NCBI GenBank assembly: GCA_903772945.1
Contig: CAICTM010000146.1
Coordinates: 1-64,000, forward strand
Direction: 5' to 3'
Length of the DNA stretch: 64,000 bases
DNA from: Seminavis robusta
Lineage: Eukaryota > Bacillariophyta > Bacillariophyceae > Naviculales > Naviculaceae
Below are positions 10,037-21,654 of the stretch, in pieces. A program made the position numbers and the translations under genes. A model generated the notes under the pieces. That model saw only the letters and a program-made list of their open reading frames with translations. It was not told the DNA's origin and did not search any database. How positions within the stretch are numbered: the first letter of the stretch is position 1; each line of letters begins with the position of its first letter.

Positions 10037-11445
10037 CTGGTACCACCGCTCTTGGCCTGGACCTTCTTCAACCCGTCTAATTCCAACTGCAACTTGAGTA
10101 TATGGCGCTGCTGCAAGAGTTTCTTTTCCATGGCGTCATTCTTGAAGTACTCTTCCTTGTCATTTTCGGACCATTGAGACACCGCGACCTGATCAACAAG
10201 GTGAGTAGAGATTTGACCGATGGCTTCGCTAACGGACGCAGCCTCTTGCACAGCCCTGGTCCCAGCTGGGTTGTTATTGCCAAGGCCTTTGTTGTCAAGC
10301 ATTCGCTGGATCCGGTCATCCAAAGCTTTCTGCCTCTTTCCTTGAGAACGTTTGTGCTTCTTTCCTTTCTTACCGTTTGCCTTGGTCTTTCCACTATCAT
10401 CAGCGGCGGAGAACTTGGGACAATTTTCCAACACGTGATAGCAATCAATCCAAGGGAACTTGGTGTTGTATGTCTCTTCAAAGATCTCAAGGCATCTGGT
10501 TTCGTGCTGTTCGATGGTTTCTCCAGATTTGATGGGATGCATCTTCATGATGCCGATCATCTTGTTGACACCGTGCTTGATGGTTGAGAAGCGAGACACA
10601 ATGCTCTTCTGCTTTCGATCCATTGGGAGTTCTGGATGGGTCACTTCGTTGGTCTCCTCAACCAAGTCTTGATAGTCGTAGTACAGCTTCTTGTTGAAAT
10701 CTGCTTGGCGCTGATCACTACCATTGCGCGAGTCCATGGTGGTGGATACCCAAGCCTTGGAGAGCAACTCGTCCTCCTCTGGTGTGAAGTTCTTTCCACG
10801 CTTCTGCCTTTCCTTTGAGGCGGCACCATTGAGCAATTGCGACACTTCCTCTACACGAGCTGCCGCCTGAGAACGCTGGGTTGCACGCTGGGTTGGCACT
10901 TCAACCTCGTCTTCTTCTTCTTCTGCTTCGAGAACCTCCTCTTCTTTTTCATCCTCTTGATTGTCCACCTGAGTAGCCAACATGTCGGGAGACCTCTTTC
11001 CATCTTCGCTATCCTCATCATCAGTGTTCTTGGGGACATCACCGTACGCCAACATGCACAAGTGACAAACCAGGTAACCATCATCCTTGCGACCACCAGT
11101 ACAAGGAGGCAGAGCATGCACAAAGAGTTCGCAAGAACTGCACCTGTGCCTGCGGCACTCCATACTCGGGTACGGACAATTATTGCCCATGACTTCGCAA
11201 CGTCCACATGTACGATCAACTCCATCTCCACCACGCAGCGGTGGCATTGGTGGAGTGCCATTAGGCATAACAGCTTCAACAGGAGGCGGCCTGGGAGCCT
11301 GTTTGAGAGAACCAGCAACTGAAGGCCTCTTTGAACCAATCAGAGTGGACTTGCCATTGCCAATGGACTTGCGCTTGCCACCACCAGTACCACTTGAAGA
11401 AGAACGCGCCATCTTCCTCTGCCTTTCTTGCTTCTCTCTGTTCAT
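10015..11445 (-). CDS. Cys-rich, Myb/SANT-like transposon-type protein
   Basis: An intact 476-residue frame starting MNREKQERQRKMARSS. It has a basic low-complexity N-terminus, a Cys/His-rich part at about residues 78-135 (CGRCEVMGNNC, CRRHRCSSCELF, CHLC) that looks zinc-binding, an acidic stretch (about 140-190), then GKNFTPEEDELLSKAWVSTT, the start of a Myb/SANT-like domain of the NAM-associated type, running to FPWIDCYHVLENCPKFS. A basic linker and a Lys-rich coiled C-terminus follow. Such SANT-like proteins accompany the nuclease in PIF/Harbinger transposons. No nuclease partner is in the window. The last codons lie inside a terminal inverted repeat, which supports a mobile-element origin. 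Confidence 0.6.
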   Translation of the reverse strand: MNREKQERQRKMARSSSSGTGGGKRKSIGNGKSTLIGSKRPSVAGSLKQAPRPPPVEAVMPNGTPPMPPLRGGDGVDRTCGRCEVMGNNCPYPSMECRRHRCSSCELFVHALPPCTGGRKDDGYLVCHLCMLAYGDVPKNTDDEDSEDGKRSPDMLATQVDNQEDEKEEEVLEAEEEEDEVEVPTQRATQRSQAAARVEEVSQLLNGAASKERQKRGKNFTPEEDELLSKAWVSTTMDSRNGSDQRQADFNKKLYYDYQDLVEETNEVTHPELPMDRKQKSIVSRFSTIKHGVNKMIGIMKMHPIKSGETIEQHETRCLEIFEETYNTKFPWIDCYHVLENCPKFSAADDSGKTKANGKKGKKHKRSQGKRQKALDDRIQRMLDNKGLGNNNPAGTRAVQEAASVSEAIGQISTHLVDQVAVSQWSENDKEEYFKNDAMEKKLLQQRHILKLQLELDGLKKVQAKSGGTSKVLKWD

Positions 11446-12390
11446 GAAATAAGCAAACTGGTCCTGCGACCAAGGGGACCACTGCGAAATTCCAAAGGAA
11501 GGGGTGACCTTCGGTGGTGGTGTCTTTGCTTCTTCGACTGCTCCTTCTTCTTCCTGCTGTGCACTTGTACGTACACCAATCTCGGAGATGCGGCGTACTG
11601 CGTCTTCTGCCCTGGTTGTGTCAGTTCAAACTGGCTGAGCCAATCTGGATTCCACGAGAATGATGACATCCCAGAACTATGAACAAAGGTAAGCAGCGAG
11701 ACATGTTGCTTCTTGCTTGGTTGCAGGTGCGTTGCTTGACAAAACCTAGAACATTTCAGAAACATGTTGATCTAACCATTGGCAAGCGTTTTCATGTAGC
11801 TTTTCCTGTTGCGTCATGTGATCTGCATCCAAGTGTGAATGCCCGTGACGTATCCATGACTTGGATCATTCAATATATTCATTTTGAATACATTGAATGC
11901 AACTATTTGAGGCAAGCTACCTCTCATAGCAACTGACAGCAAATCGGCGATATTTGCTGTCAGCGACATCTTCTCACAAAGCGTCAGCAAATATTTGAGG
12001 CTATTGTGGGCTTATCTGAGTGCGTTGATGGTGATTTTTGGCTCCCATAGCGGCAAATTACAAGTTTACGTGAGTACCATCTTTTGCAGCTATATTTGCG
12101 GCCACCGTTGATGATGCTCTAAGAACTATGCATAGCTACCAGTACTAGCTAGCTAGTAGTAGCAAGCAAGATGTAATGTATTGCTTCCAGTACTTGCTTC
12201 GTATAGTGAAGGACGGGATGGCTGTCAGTACGGTAACTAGCTACCGTGCATGTAGTCGGTGCAACAGAGTACTAGTACCCATTTATACCATGCATTTCGT
12301 AAATTGACGTCCTTACTTGGGATCCCAAAAAATTATTTATGTCAGCGGAGCTGCAATACCTCGGCAGAAAGACAGATAGAAGAAGGAGAA
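11446..12390. other. Non-genic region with palindromes
   Basis: No gene is supported. It holds an imperfect hairpin at about 11871-11896 (CAATATATTCA ... TGAATACATTG), a perfect 11-bp hairpin at 11934-11962, and further GTCAGCAAATATTTGAGG words near 11982. TAGCTAGCTAGTAG-type words occur near 12150. Confidence 0.45.
11934..11962. repeat. Perfect 11-bp hairpin TGACAGCAAAT/ATTTGCTGTCA
   Basis: The arms are exact reverse complements with a 7-base loop (CGGCGAT). The related word GTCAGCAAATATTTG recurs about 30 bases downstream, so it may be the end of a small foldback element. Confidence 0.55.
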
Positions 12391-12391
12391 T

Positions 12392-12740
12392 CATGTTTGA
12401 GATTGAACCCTTCTTTCAAGCTAGCCCTGGCGACAACACCGGACTGCATCGTGTGTTGCCGCCGGCTAACCCATACATGTAATTTATAGCTGTCATTCCA
12501 CTTGTAACTCTAGTCTTTACAGCTCTTGCTGGCTTAACATGCTTTTGTGCTGAGTGCACTAATCTTAAATAATATTGATTTATTCCTACCCCTAAATTCA
12601 GTTGAACCTTCAATTGCCAGTTTGGTTGGCTTATGCCTATCTCTATCCCTAGCTATATTTTGGCTTCGCCGAAATAAGAAATAGGAAATACCAAAAAAGG
12701 GTGTGAGGGCTCAGGCAGATAGACTGCCGAGGTTTCTTGT
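12392..12740 (+). repeat. Solo-LTR-like repeat, copy 2
   Basis: Starts TGTTTGAGATTGAACCC after a purine-rich AGAAGGAGAATCA, as expected for a polypurine tract. It is collinear with 3189-3630 but lacks the internal duplication of the GGCGACAACA core, and ends with the same CTCAGGCAGATAGACTGCC block. No coding pol is adjacent, so it is probably a solo LTR or deletion remnant. Confidence 0.55.
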
Positions 12741-13288
12741 GATATCAGCCCCAGGCCTTCAGCCCCTGGGCTACATTAAATTTACAAAACCAATGTGTTT
12801 TTTGTCATCAAGAGGAACGCCAATTAAAATTGTGCATTCACATGCAAAGACTTATCCAGCGCATGGCCGGGAGCAAATGTTCCCTTTCTTGGCTCTCCGA
12901 CTTCCACTTGATCATCTTTCCAAGCCAATAATAGCCATACTGGCAGCAGCCCATCAAAGTGGCTGCTGGTTAATGCTCAAGATTTGGATACCACTCCAAT
13001 CGTGTTGCTCTCGAGCTTCCCCTGGCCAGCGCAGCATCCGTCCCTGAACAATCTATGTGAGCTAGCTGGTAGTACAGGTCCGGTATGAAAACATTTCTAA
13101 TTGACATTTTGCTGTGAATCACATGCATCTGAATGCGGTGGCCCCTTGTGATAGCAACAGTATCTGAGCAAGCAAGACACACCATCAAACATAAAAACAC
13201 CGATTCTACCTGGTATCCTCGTCTTCGACTGGGTGGTGGTGTGTCCTCCCAATCCAGCTTACACATCAAACACAATGCTATGAGCTTC
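12741..13288. other. No supported gene
   Basis: Sequence downstream of the interrupted vWD gene's stop codon. I see no coding frame with recognisable features; part may be its 3' flank. Confidence 0.35.
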
Positions 13289-13554
13289 TTAGAAAGCTTC
13301 GGCAGCAGCATGCTCCAAGTCGACAGATGCCATGACATGAAAGACGTAAAGGTCCTTCTCATCTTCACCCAAGTGCTCGCAAACCTTCTCAGCGGTGGCC
13401 TTGGCAATTGACTCTCCAAGACAGCGACTAGCACTCTTGGTGGCTGGCATGACACACTTCTGAAGGGACTAGAGTTGACGGTCAACCAAGAACAACCAGT
13501 GTCATGGACAGCAGGAAATTGATATGATAAAATATAAGATGATGGTAAGTTGTT

Positions 13555-13558
13555 GGAC
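13555..13558. repeat. Target-site duplication, left copy (GGAC)
   Basis: GGAC directly precedes the left gypsy LTR and is repeated at 22078-22081 directly after the right LTR. A 4-5 bp duplication is normal for Ty3/gypsy integration. Confidence 0.75.
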
Positions 13559-13983
13559 TGCAATACACGGCTCTTAGCCTTATTCGCGACTCGATCCTAG
13601 ATAGGGTTTGAGTTCGACTCATGACTGAGTCTCTCGTGAATAGTCATTTGAGACAGGGTTCTCAATGACCGCCTAGTCATACTAGGTTGATGATAAACAC
13701 GCTCTAGATATTTAGCCAGCGTGGAGTACTTCCACGCTACTAGATCCAAGCTAGACAAACCTTCCACGCGTTCCGTTTTAGGATCGTGGAGAGACGTAGG
13801 ATTACTACCGCAACCTACTCTATCACACTTTATAGTCTCCCGCGCGAAGCCAGATCTACGATCCCTTGATGATGATCTCTCTCGTTGATTAGTTTTCATA
13901 GCTTTCTAATCTCTCTCATAACTTTCATTCTCTCAAACTCAAAACACTCGAAAGATCTTTACACTAGCTTTTAGCGTAGTGCA
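13559..13983 (+). repeat. Left LTR of Ty3/gypsy element
   Basis: 425 bp beginning TGCAATACACGG and ending TTTAGCGTAGTGCA, so it has TG...CA ends. It matches 21655-22077 over its full length. The differences are a cluster of small indels at 13653-13700, one missing base near the start and a few substitutions. Roughly the last 200 bp are almost identical, pointing to a recent insertion. Confidence 0.92.
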
Positions 13984-14040
13984 TTTGTTAACAAACACAA
14001 TAGCTTTCAGCTACCCTCAACCTATTCCTTCACCATCAAG

Positions 14041-14537
14041 ATGGCTCAAGGAAAGCATGCGTTCCGCAACTTCGAGAAACAGTTGCGTGACAAACCCATT
14101 CTTCCTCTCGTCGCAATGACGAAGAAAACGAGATCGACATACCGTGCAACCACTTCAAACTTCCAACCATGTTGCCAAGCCAAATCAAAGACTCTGACAA
14201 TGAGGCAACTCCTCTATCAATTTTAATCACTTGGATGGAGAAATCTCTATCTGAGATTAGCCAGGATGATGACTCAACGGACCATGTTCCGATTTCTCAT
14301 CCAAAGTGATGAAGATACTATCTCACTAACTAGTAAACAAGAATGTTTTGCAACTGATGAACCACGGCAAATTAATGATTTCCTAGAAGCTGTCAACTAG
14401 ACTCTGATGATCTTTAGCATCGTTAACCTCGTCCGTGGCCAACCACCTCGTAAACGTCGCAAGACAAGAGACCTCAACCCATCGTCTATGTTAGATTTAA
14501 CAAGCGAGAAAAAGGGAAACCAAAACCCGTTACACTC
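14041..14537 (+). pseudogene. Gypsy gag remnant
   Basis: An ATG 58 bases inside the left LTR opens MAQGKHAFRNFEKQLRDKP, a plausible gag start. The frame is soon broken, and only about 500 bp remain before the nested element. The last part reads basic (RKRRKTRDLNPSS) in one frame and ends ...KPKPVTL just where the nested element begins; VTL probably continued as LATNTLRCLLDTGAS beyond it. A full gag would be longer, so it is deleted or very short. Confidence 0.55.
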
Positions 14538-14777
14538 GTTGGAGGTTGTATTACAGACACCTCAATACAATTATCGTTTATCCCAATCTAGTTGATAGGG
14601 GATATCTATATCTATTCTCTAGTTACATACATGGGGAGTTTAACTGATCTATATGGTCACCCCCTTCACTATATCCTTTGAAGTTGAATCAATCCAGAAA
14701 TACATGGAGAAAGATCACTTCTTGAAATAGCTTAACAGTAAAACAGTATTTTACCTTTACTAAGCTAGAGTGTTACT
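14538..14777 (+). repeat. Left LTR of nested element
   Basis: Begins GTTGGAGGTTGTATTACAG and ends near GAGTGTTACT. The start can form a stem, TTGTATT with AATACAA around ACAGACACCTC. Compared with 18234-18476 the differences are mostly single-base insertions or deletions (for example CATGGGGAG against CATTGGAG). Confidence 0.8.
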
Positions 14778-15480
14778 GTACCCAAATCCAAAACCTACAA
14801 TCCTACAAACAAAATCATCATCACATCCGCCTTTATAGGCAATGCCGCAACCAGTTCTGACACGGAACGCTAAAGAACAAGCTGAATGTTCAGCGAACGA
14901 CAGCCGCTGAACGTCACAACGAAAAAGGTATCTTTCGAGATATCTTTCCAGGAGTGTACGTGCAGAGAGATCTCACCGTACATCGGCAACAAGAGGATTT
15001 TCCGTGGAAGATCCAGCAGCGCAGCCATGCACGGTACCTGTACCGAGCATGCACAGTGCTAGCTCCGGTAATAGCTAGCGCTAGAACCAACAACACTAAC
15101 AGCACAAGAGCTTCAAGCTTGCAAGCTACAGGAAGCACAGGAGTGCTTCCACCAGCATCAAATAATTTCTTTGGAGTGTGTATTGAGTTTACACTCAGCA
15201 CCTCCTACCCCTTTAATGGAGTGTGTATTGTGGCATCCAAGCCACAGCACCTCCTACTACCTTTTATGGAAAGTGTATTGTGCAACTGCAACAACACTTC
15301 CTCCACTGATTACAGGCAAACCTGAGGCAACCACAGCCTCTAGGTAGGCAACAACAGATACCATTACAAGACCATGCCCTTGCTATTTGATCACAGCAAG
15401 TGCACAGGAGTGTGAGGTACCCAAATCCAAAACCTACAATCCTACAAACAAAATCATCATCACATCCGCCTTTATAGCAA
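14778..15480 (+). repeat. ~60-bp direct repeat inside nested element
   Basis: TACCCAAATCCAAAACCTAC and the following 40 bases (to CCGCCTTTATAG) occur at 14779-14838, just inside the left LTR, and again at 15419-15477, nearly identical. The segment between may be a duplicated leader region of about 640 bp. Confidence 0.7.
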
Positions 15481-18235
15481 TGCCGTAACCATCAATGGCC
15501 ACAACTACCGGCCAACAAACACGGCCAACCATCAATGGCTACATCAACAGCCAGCATCGATGGCAACAACAGCCAACAACGGTAACTACTCTACCAAACC
15601 GATTACAATGAACGACAAACCAAATTCGAATTTCATCTACAATAATGGCAACTGCAAAAACAGCAAACGACAGGAACGTGAACCGAGTAGCTAGCTACAA
15701 GCAAGCAACTCAAGAGTTCACAAGACAAGGAACAAAGCCACAGGATGGCTGGAGCAGACAGAGTTTGACCTACAAGAGGAAACCTGATCAAAAGAACAAC
15801 AAGAGGGTGCACACCTCAGCTCCACTGCAACTATGTACAGAGATTGAACCAACCTTAGTCTCCACCAACAACAGAAGTACGTAAGTACATCAAATCAAGC
15901 CTACAACAGATACAACTATGGACGACTACAAGTTCTGCCACAGCCTGCTCACAGGAGTGTAAGAGCAGTGACAGAACCAACACTTGTCCGGCCACAGCCA
16001 TCTCACAGGAGTGTAAGAGCAGTGACATCACCAACCAAGGATCTACCGACTACATCACCATCGAACCATCATCGACCGTGACACGTCCAGTCCAGTGGAG
16101 CCCATCAAGATTGGAGCATCCACAACTACTACGGAATACTTCCTTACAAGTTTCCAAACTTCCAAGGGCTTCCAGCCCCAACTCAAAGTATCATGTGGCA
16201 AGGAACTTCCTCTAGTTCCAGCTACTACAACAGTTCTCCCAAGTGTTGCTATAGCCTGACTCCAGTCTCAGCTACGGCAACACCAAATACGGTACCAAGT
16301 GTACCAAGTGACGGCACCAGTCACCACAAGTGACGACACCAGCAGTCACGAGTCTCACATGAGTATAAACAACCAGACAAGAGGAAACAATAACTCAACC
16401 ATTTCCTCATTCCATCTTCAGAACATCGAGACCATCCAAGAACTAGGTTCAGTCGAACCCAACAAGTCGTGACTTCCAAGCTACATCATTTCCAGCTTCC
16501 ATGCACCTTCCAATAGGGCATCACTTCCCATAAGTCTACGACTTCCAGAAGCTTCAACCAGCTTCCATCTACGAAGGGCTTCCAGCCCCATCAAGTGTCA
16601 ATGCAGCCGAACTTCCCAGTCTGCGCCGCAGGTACACCAAGTGACGGTTTCATCCGACACACGTCTTCCAGGAGTGGCACCACTCTCAGAAGGAGTGCCA
16701 GCCACAAAGACTTTTTCGATGATGACAATGTCCGTATTGTCTCGTCTCCACCTCAGCTTCTCGTCACCAACGGATGCCGAGCAACACTTCAAGGTTTGTT
16801 TTGGACTCATTGCAAGCCAGTCGCACGAGACGGAGACTTGGATTCAAGCCTTTCCAAGGTAGGAGCCTGCTTACCCAAGCACTGATAGACACTTTGAGTG
16901 CTATCGATTCTCAGGAATCCTAGAGGCACCGCCTCAAGCTCCACAGCAACCCAAGGTGCATCCAATGTCCAATCCAACCAAGCCGACTTTGGCTACAACA
17001 AGTACAAGTCCTGCCACAGTTAGCTCACAGGAGTGTGCCAACAGTGACAGCAGGAGTGGTATTGATAAAGTTGTACCCACCAAAACCAAAGTCTCAAACC
17101 TTTTTCAACCTTCCTTTGAATTCTCCGATCGATCTATCCAGATTGACACACCAGATCGACTGACAAGAAACGATCATGCCAGATCGAATGACACGAAGCA
17201 TCGAATCACAAGCAGCGACCCGAGATCGATTCAGTTTGCTCTCGGGATCGACTCAGAAGATCCATCATGAGATTGCAAATGCGACCACAGAAAGCCTATC
17301 TAGGCAGAGCAAGCTTACTCAAGCAAGGGTAGCCACACACCAGTGCTACCGGATATCTTCTGCAGAGGATTCCCACAGTTCCACAGGAACAGTTCCACCA
17401 TGGAAACAGCTCAAAGCAAGCAACAGTTCGACGGAACGCCACAAGTTGCCAGCATCCATCTACAAGGGTGCAAACCAAGGTCCACATCAAGCAAGCACAC
17501 ATCATGTACAACAAGTCACAAGCCATTCGATTCCAAAGAAGAGGAGGCCGTGATGAAGGAAGAAGCTTCCCCAGCTGGGAAGAAGAGGATTCCATCCTCT
17601 GGAAAGACAACAGCAGGACATCCCACACTTCTTGGACATCCAAAAAGAAGAGACAGCCACGTTCCATCCAAATGGAACAGCTGACTCCAGATAGCTACCA
17701 AGCTATGCACAGACTCATGCTCACCTGATTTCCAAATCCAGTATCAAGCCTGATGGATTGATGTTTCCACAATCATTGGCGATTGAGACCATGGCATATC
17801 CATGTCCAGTTCAGTCTACACCGCCAGTCAAGAGCACAGTTTAGTCTACGCGGATGCAGCCGGAACTTCCTAGTTTCCAGCTACAGCAATTCCAAGTGAC
17901 CGGAACTTCCAGTCCGGTTCAACAAGTGATCGGAACTCCCAGTTTCGAATACAGCAACATCAAGTGACGGCAACAATTGCCACAGCAAGTCATACAGGAG
18001 TGGCAACACTCACAGGAGTGGTACCACAGTGGCTTTTCATGACGACACTGTCACATGTCCACATTGACTGTGACAGATTTGTCACCACTGCTATGGATGA
18101 CAAGCTTCTCGCCACCAAGCGGAATGCCGAGCAACCTAGCAATGGTCTCTCGACCAACAACTGTTCCTTATGGAGCAACCATCATTACATTTATTATTCG
18201 TTCCACGGTATCCTTTATGACCGTGCAGGAGTGTG
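15130..18235 (+). repeat. Scattered CACAGGAGTG motif in nested element
   Basis: The word ACAGGAGTG recurs at about 15139, 15405, 15952, 16008, 17028, 17995 and 18012, with GCAGGAGTG near 17052 and 18227. Several copies are followed 8-15 bases later by CAGTGACA. TTCCAGCTTCCA-like words are also repeated. The interior seems built from diverged copies of short units rather than from a gene. Confidence 0.6.
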
Positions 18236-18476
18236 TTGGAGGTTGTATTACAGACACCTCAATACAAATTAGTCGTTTATCCCAATCTAGTTGATAGGGG
18301 ATATCTATATCTATTCTCTAGTTACATACATTGGAGTTTAACTGATCTATATGTGTCACCCCTTCACTATATCTTTGAAGTTGAATCAATCCCAGAAATA
18401 CATGGAGAAAGATCACTTCTTGAAATAGCTTAACAGTAAAACAGTATTTTACCTTTACTAAGCTAGAGTGTTACTA
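18234..18476 (+). repeat. Right LTR of nested element
   Basis: Matches 14538-14777. It begins TGTTGGAGGTTG and its alignment with the left copy ends at GTGTTACT; the gypsy frame resumes at once as LATNTLRCLLDTGAS. Confidence 0.8.
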
Positions 18477-21400
18477 GCAACCAACACACTCCGTTGCTTA
18501 CTGGATACAGGAGCATCCGGAACCTTGATTGCTCAACTCATGCTAAGAAATTACGCATGAAGGATCTTGGGGGCGTCCAAACGATGTGACTACCCCTGCA
18601 GGAGAATTGAACACCAGCACGAAGTGCAAAGGTGCATTTATGATTCCTGAATTCCACGAAGATAGAATTATCGAGTGGGATTTACACGTCACCAAGAGCT
18701 TGGGGCGATGACATGATCATAGTCGAGACATTCTCTCTGATCTAGGATTCAAGTTCGATTCACTACCATGTCAGTGGAATGGACGGCGCATCTATTCCTA
18801 TGAAAGACAGCGACACAATGAAGAAGAGAACTTCTTCATTCTGATCCTGCGTTGCGACAGTGCAGATTCTCAAGAAGATTCTTGATGCGAAATACGAACA
18901 AGCTGACTTAGGCAGGTTTGCCAAAGTCAAGATCAGTTAAACACGAAGAGAAGGAACAGCTTCATTCCTTACTGACGAAGTACTCTGACCTATTCGATGG
19001 TACTTTAGGAAAGTGGCAGATGGACGACTACGAAGTAGAACTTCTCCCTGACGCTAAACCCTATCATGCCAGGGCTTATCCTATTCCACGGGTCCATACC
19101 AACACTCTTAAATGGAGTTGAACGTCTCTGCGAGGCAGGAGTACTCAAGAAGGTAAACGTTCCAGTGGGCGGCACCAACCTTCATCATTCCCAAGAAAGA
19201 TGGATCTGTACGATTCATCTCTGATTTCCGGGAACTGAACAAAAGGATTAAGCGAAGCCTTATCCTATCCCAAAAATACAGGACATGCTCTGAATCTAGA
19301 TGGATTCAAATACGCTACTAGTCTAGACCTGAACATGGGATACTATCACATCGAGCTGTCACCTCACTCGAAGCAACTCTGTACCATCTACTCCCGTGGG
19401 GAAAGTACGAGTACCAGAGGTTGCCAATGGGCCTATGTAATAGTCCCGACATCTTCCAAGAGAAATGGGAACACTAATGCACGACCTAGAATACGTCCGT
19501 GATACATTGATGATCTACTCATCCAACTAACGGCGATCTAGCAGATCACGTTGAAAAGTTGGATGAAGTTCTATCCGAAGGCTTCGAGAAGCCGGACTTA
19601 AGATCAATGCTACCAAGTCCTTCTTCGCAAGAGGAGAACTTGAATACCTAGGTTACTGGATTACTCGAGAAGGGATCCAACCTAACCAAGAAAATAGACG
19701 CGATCCAGAATATCGCTCCTCCTACCAACAGAAAAGAACTCCGTAGATTCATTGGACTAGTGAACTACTATCGAGACATGTGGATTAGACGATCACATGT
19801 ACTGGCCCCACTCGCTTCGTTGACTTCCAAAACAACGAAGTGGAAATGGGAAGCGGAACACGACAAGGCCTTTAGCCAGATGAGAAGATCATCAGCAAAG
19901 AAACCTTGCTCGCCCACCCTGACTTCAACGATACATCGTTATCCACACGGATGCGAGTTGAACTCAACTAGTGCAGTATTTCCCAGAAGGAAAACCTATC
20001 GCGTTCTACAGCAGAAGCTCAACCTGCTCAGACACTTTACACAGTTACCGAGAAGGAACTTCTCAGTATCGTAGAAACTCTAAAAGAGTTCCGCAACATT
20101 CTTCTGGACAGAAGATCGTTGTACAACGGACCACAAGAATCTTACATGTAAGAACTTCAATACCGATCGCCGTAATGCGATGGCGCCTTATTCTGGAAGA
20201 ATACGGCCCTGAACTACGGTACATCAAGGGCGAACAGAACATCGTCGCTGATGCGTTGTCGAGACTTAACATCTCCAACAACGACGGTTCTTCAGAACAA
20301 ATGGACGCCAGCGAGATCGCTGAGCTCATGGCTGCAGACGAAGAGGACTTCCCTAGCGAGTTCCCTCTCTCGTTCCCGAGATCGAACATCGTCAGAAAGA
20401 CGACAACGATATCAAGAAACTCTCAGGGACAAGCCAAACGACTACAAGAAGCAATCCTTCCCCAGAGGGATAAGTCTTACGACTTAGTAGTTAAGGACGA
20501 TAAAATCGTCGTACCTAAAACTATGCAGAAGAAGCTAGTTGAATGGTACCATGGTGTGCTGATGCATCCTGGCGAGACTCGCACAGAACTAACCATCAGC
20601 CAACACTAACACCTGAAAGGACTGCGCAAGACTGTGCAGGCCGTATGTCAGCGTTGCCAAAGCTGCCAGATGAACAAACCCAAGACGCGTAAGCTGGGAT
20701 TGATGCCTCCAAAGACTTGCGAGGAGATCCCTTGGGAAAGACTATGTATTGACCTGATAGGCCCTTACAACGTCGGGGATCCTAAGAAAAAGAATTCCTG
20801 CACACTTCATTGCCTGACAATGATTATCCCGTAACCGGATGGTTCGAGATTGCAGAGATCTGCTCCAAGGCAGCAGACGAAGTAGCCATCGTCCTAGAAC
20901 AAACGTGGCTTACTCGGTATCCATGGCCTGCTGAGGTTATCATGGATAGAGGACGCGAGTTCCGCGCAGAGGTCGAAAAGACACTCCGGGATGAATATGG
21001 ACTTCGTCGCAAGTTCATCACTACGCGTAACCCTCAAGCCAACTCTATGGTCGAGCGTGCTCATCAAAACCATACGTAACTTGATCGCTGTTCAAAACAT
21101 CAAGTGCCAAGACGACCTCGTGAATGGATCCTTGGGATGGAGTCCTCACGGCGGTTCGCTTTGCAATGAATGCCACGATTCATACCACCTGCGGCAACGC
21201 CCGCACAGCTCGTGTTCAATCGTGACGCGATTCACAACGTCCGGTTCGAAGCCAACTGGAAGTCATTAAGGAACGTCGCCAACGACTAATCCAACAAAAC
21301 AACGATAGGAAAACGCAACGCGTGTCCCTCATCAATACAATGTCAACTACCGTGATGATTCAACAGTATCAGCACCGCAAGTACGTCAGCCAAAGTACAA

Positions 21401-21600
21401 AAGTCCTTACACTATAGACCGAGTCAATGACAATGGCACTGTACGGCTCCAACATGCTACCGCCAACGGCGGCACAGTCTACCAGACTTTGAACATAAGG
21501 TATTACACCCATACAAGGCCTGATCCCCTTGTAGGATTGCCATCGTCGACGCACATTTCTACATCCAAATCTCATGAGATGCCCCGCACTTTAAATCATA
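18477..21600 (+). pseudogene. Ty3/gypsy pol: protease, RT, RNase H, integrase
   Basis: Domains in order: aspartic protease LLDTGASGTLIA (about 18500-18535); RT start KYSDLFDGTLGKWQ and LLPDAKPYHARAYPIP (18980-19085); RT core LDLNMGYYHIELSPHSKQ, LPMGLCNSPDIFQEK and the YIDDLLI active site (about 19503-19523); RNase H with RRFIGLVNYYRDMW, TEKELLSIVETLKEF and GEQNIVADALSR; integrase with the HHCC-like CQRCQSCQMNKPKTRKLG, then IDLIGPYN, VIMDRGREF and NPQANSMVERAHQ, which supply the D,D,E residues. Many one-base shifts (for example near 19110, 19270, 19700, 20080, 20600, 21065) break the frame. Confidence 0.85.
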
Positions 21601-21654
21601 TGTTCTCCTTGTCCGACTGCTGTCCGCCTTCTGTGACCCTTGTCAGGGGGCGAA

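Larger units (their letters stand above)
14538..18476 (+). mobile_element. Non-autonomous LTR element (LARD-like) nested in the gypsy element
   Basis: Two direct copies of a ~240-bp repeat (14538-14777 and 18234-18476) enclose 3.45 kb with no credible coding region. The interior is rich in A and C and in CA/CCA words. The copies share GTTGGAGGTTGTATTACAGA at the start and CTAAGCTAGAGTGTTACT at the end. It interrupts the gypsy frame between gag and the LLDTGAS protease site, so it inserted later. Exact ends and target-site duplication could not be fixed. Confidence 0.8.

Noticed and set aside
10837-11322. Plus-strand frames antisense to the SANT-like ORF
   Set aside because: Shadow frames; the minus-strand protein has coherent Cys and SANT motifs.
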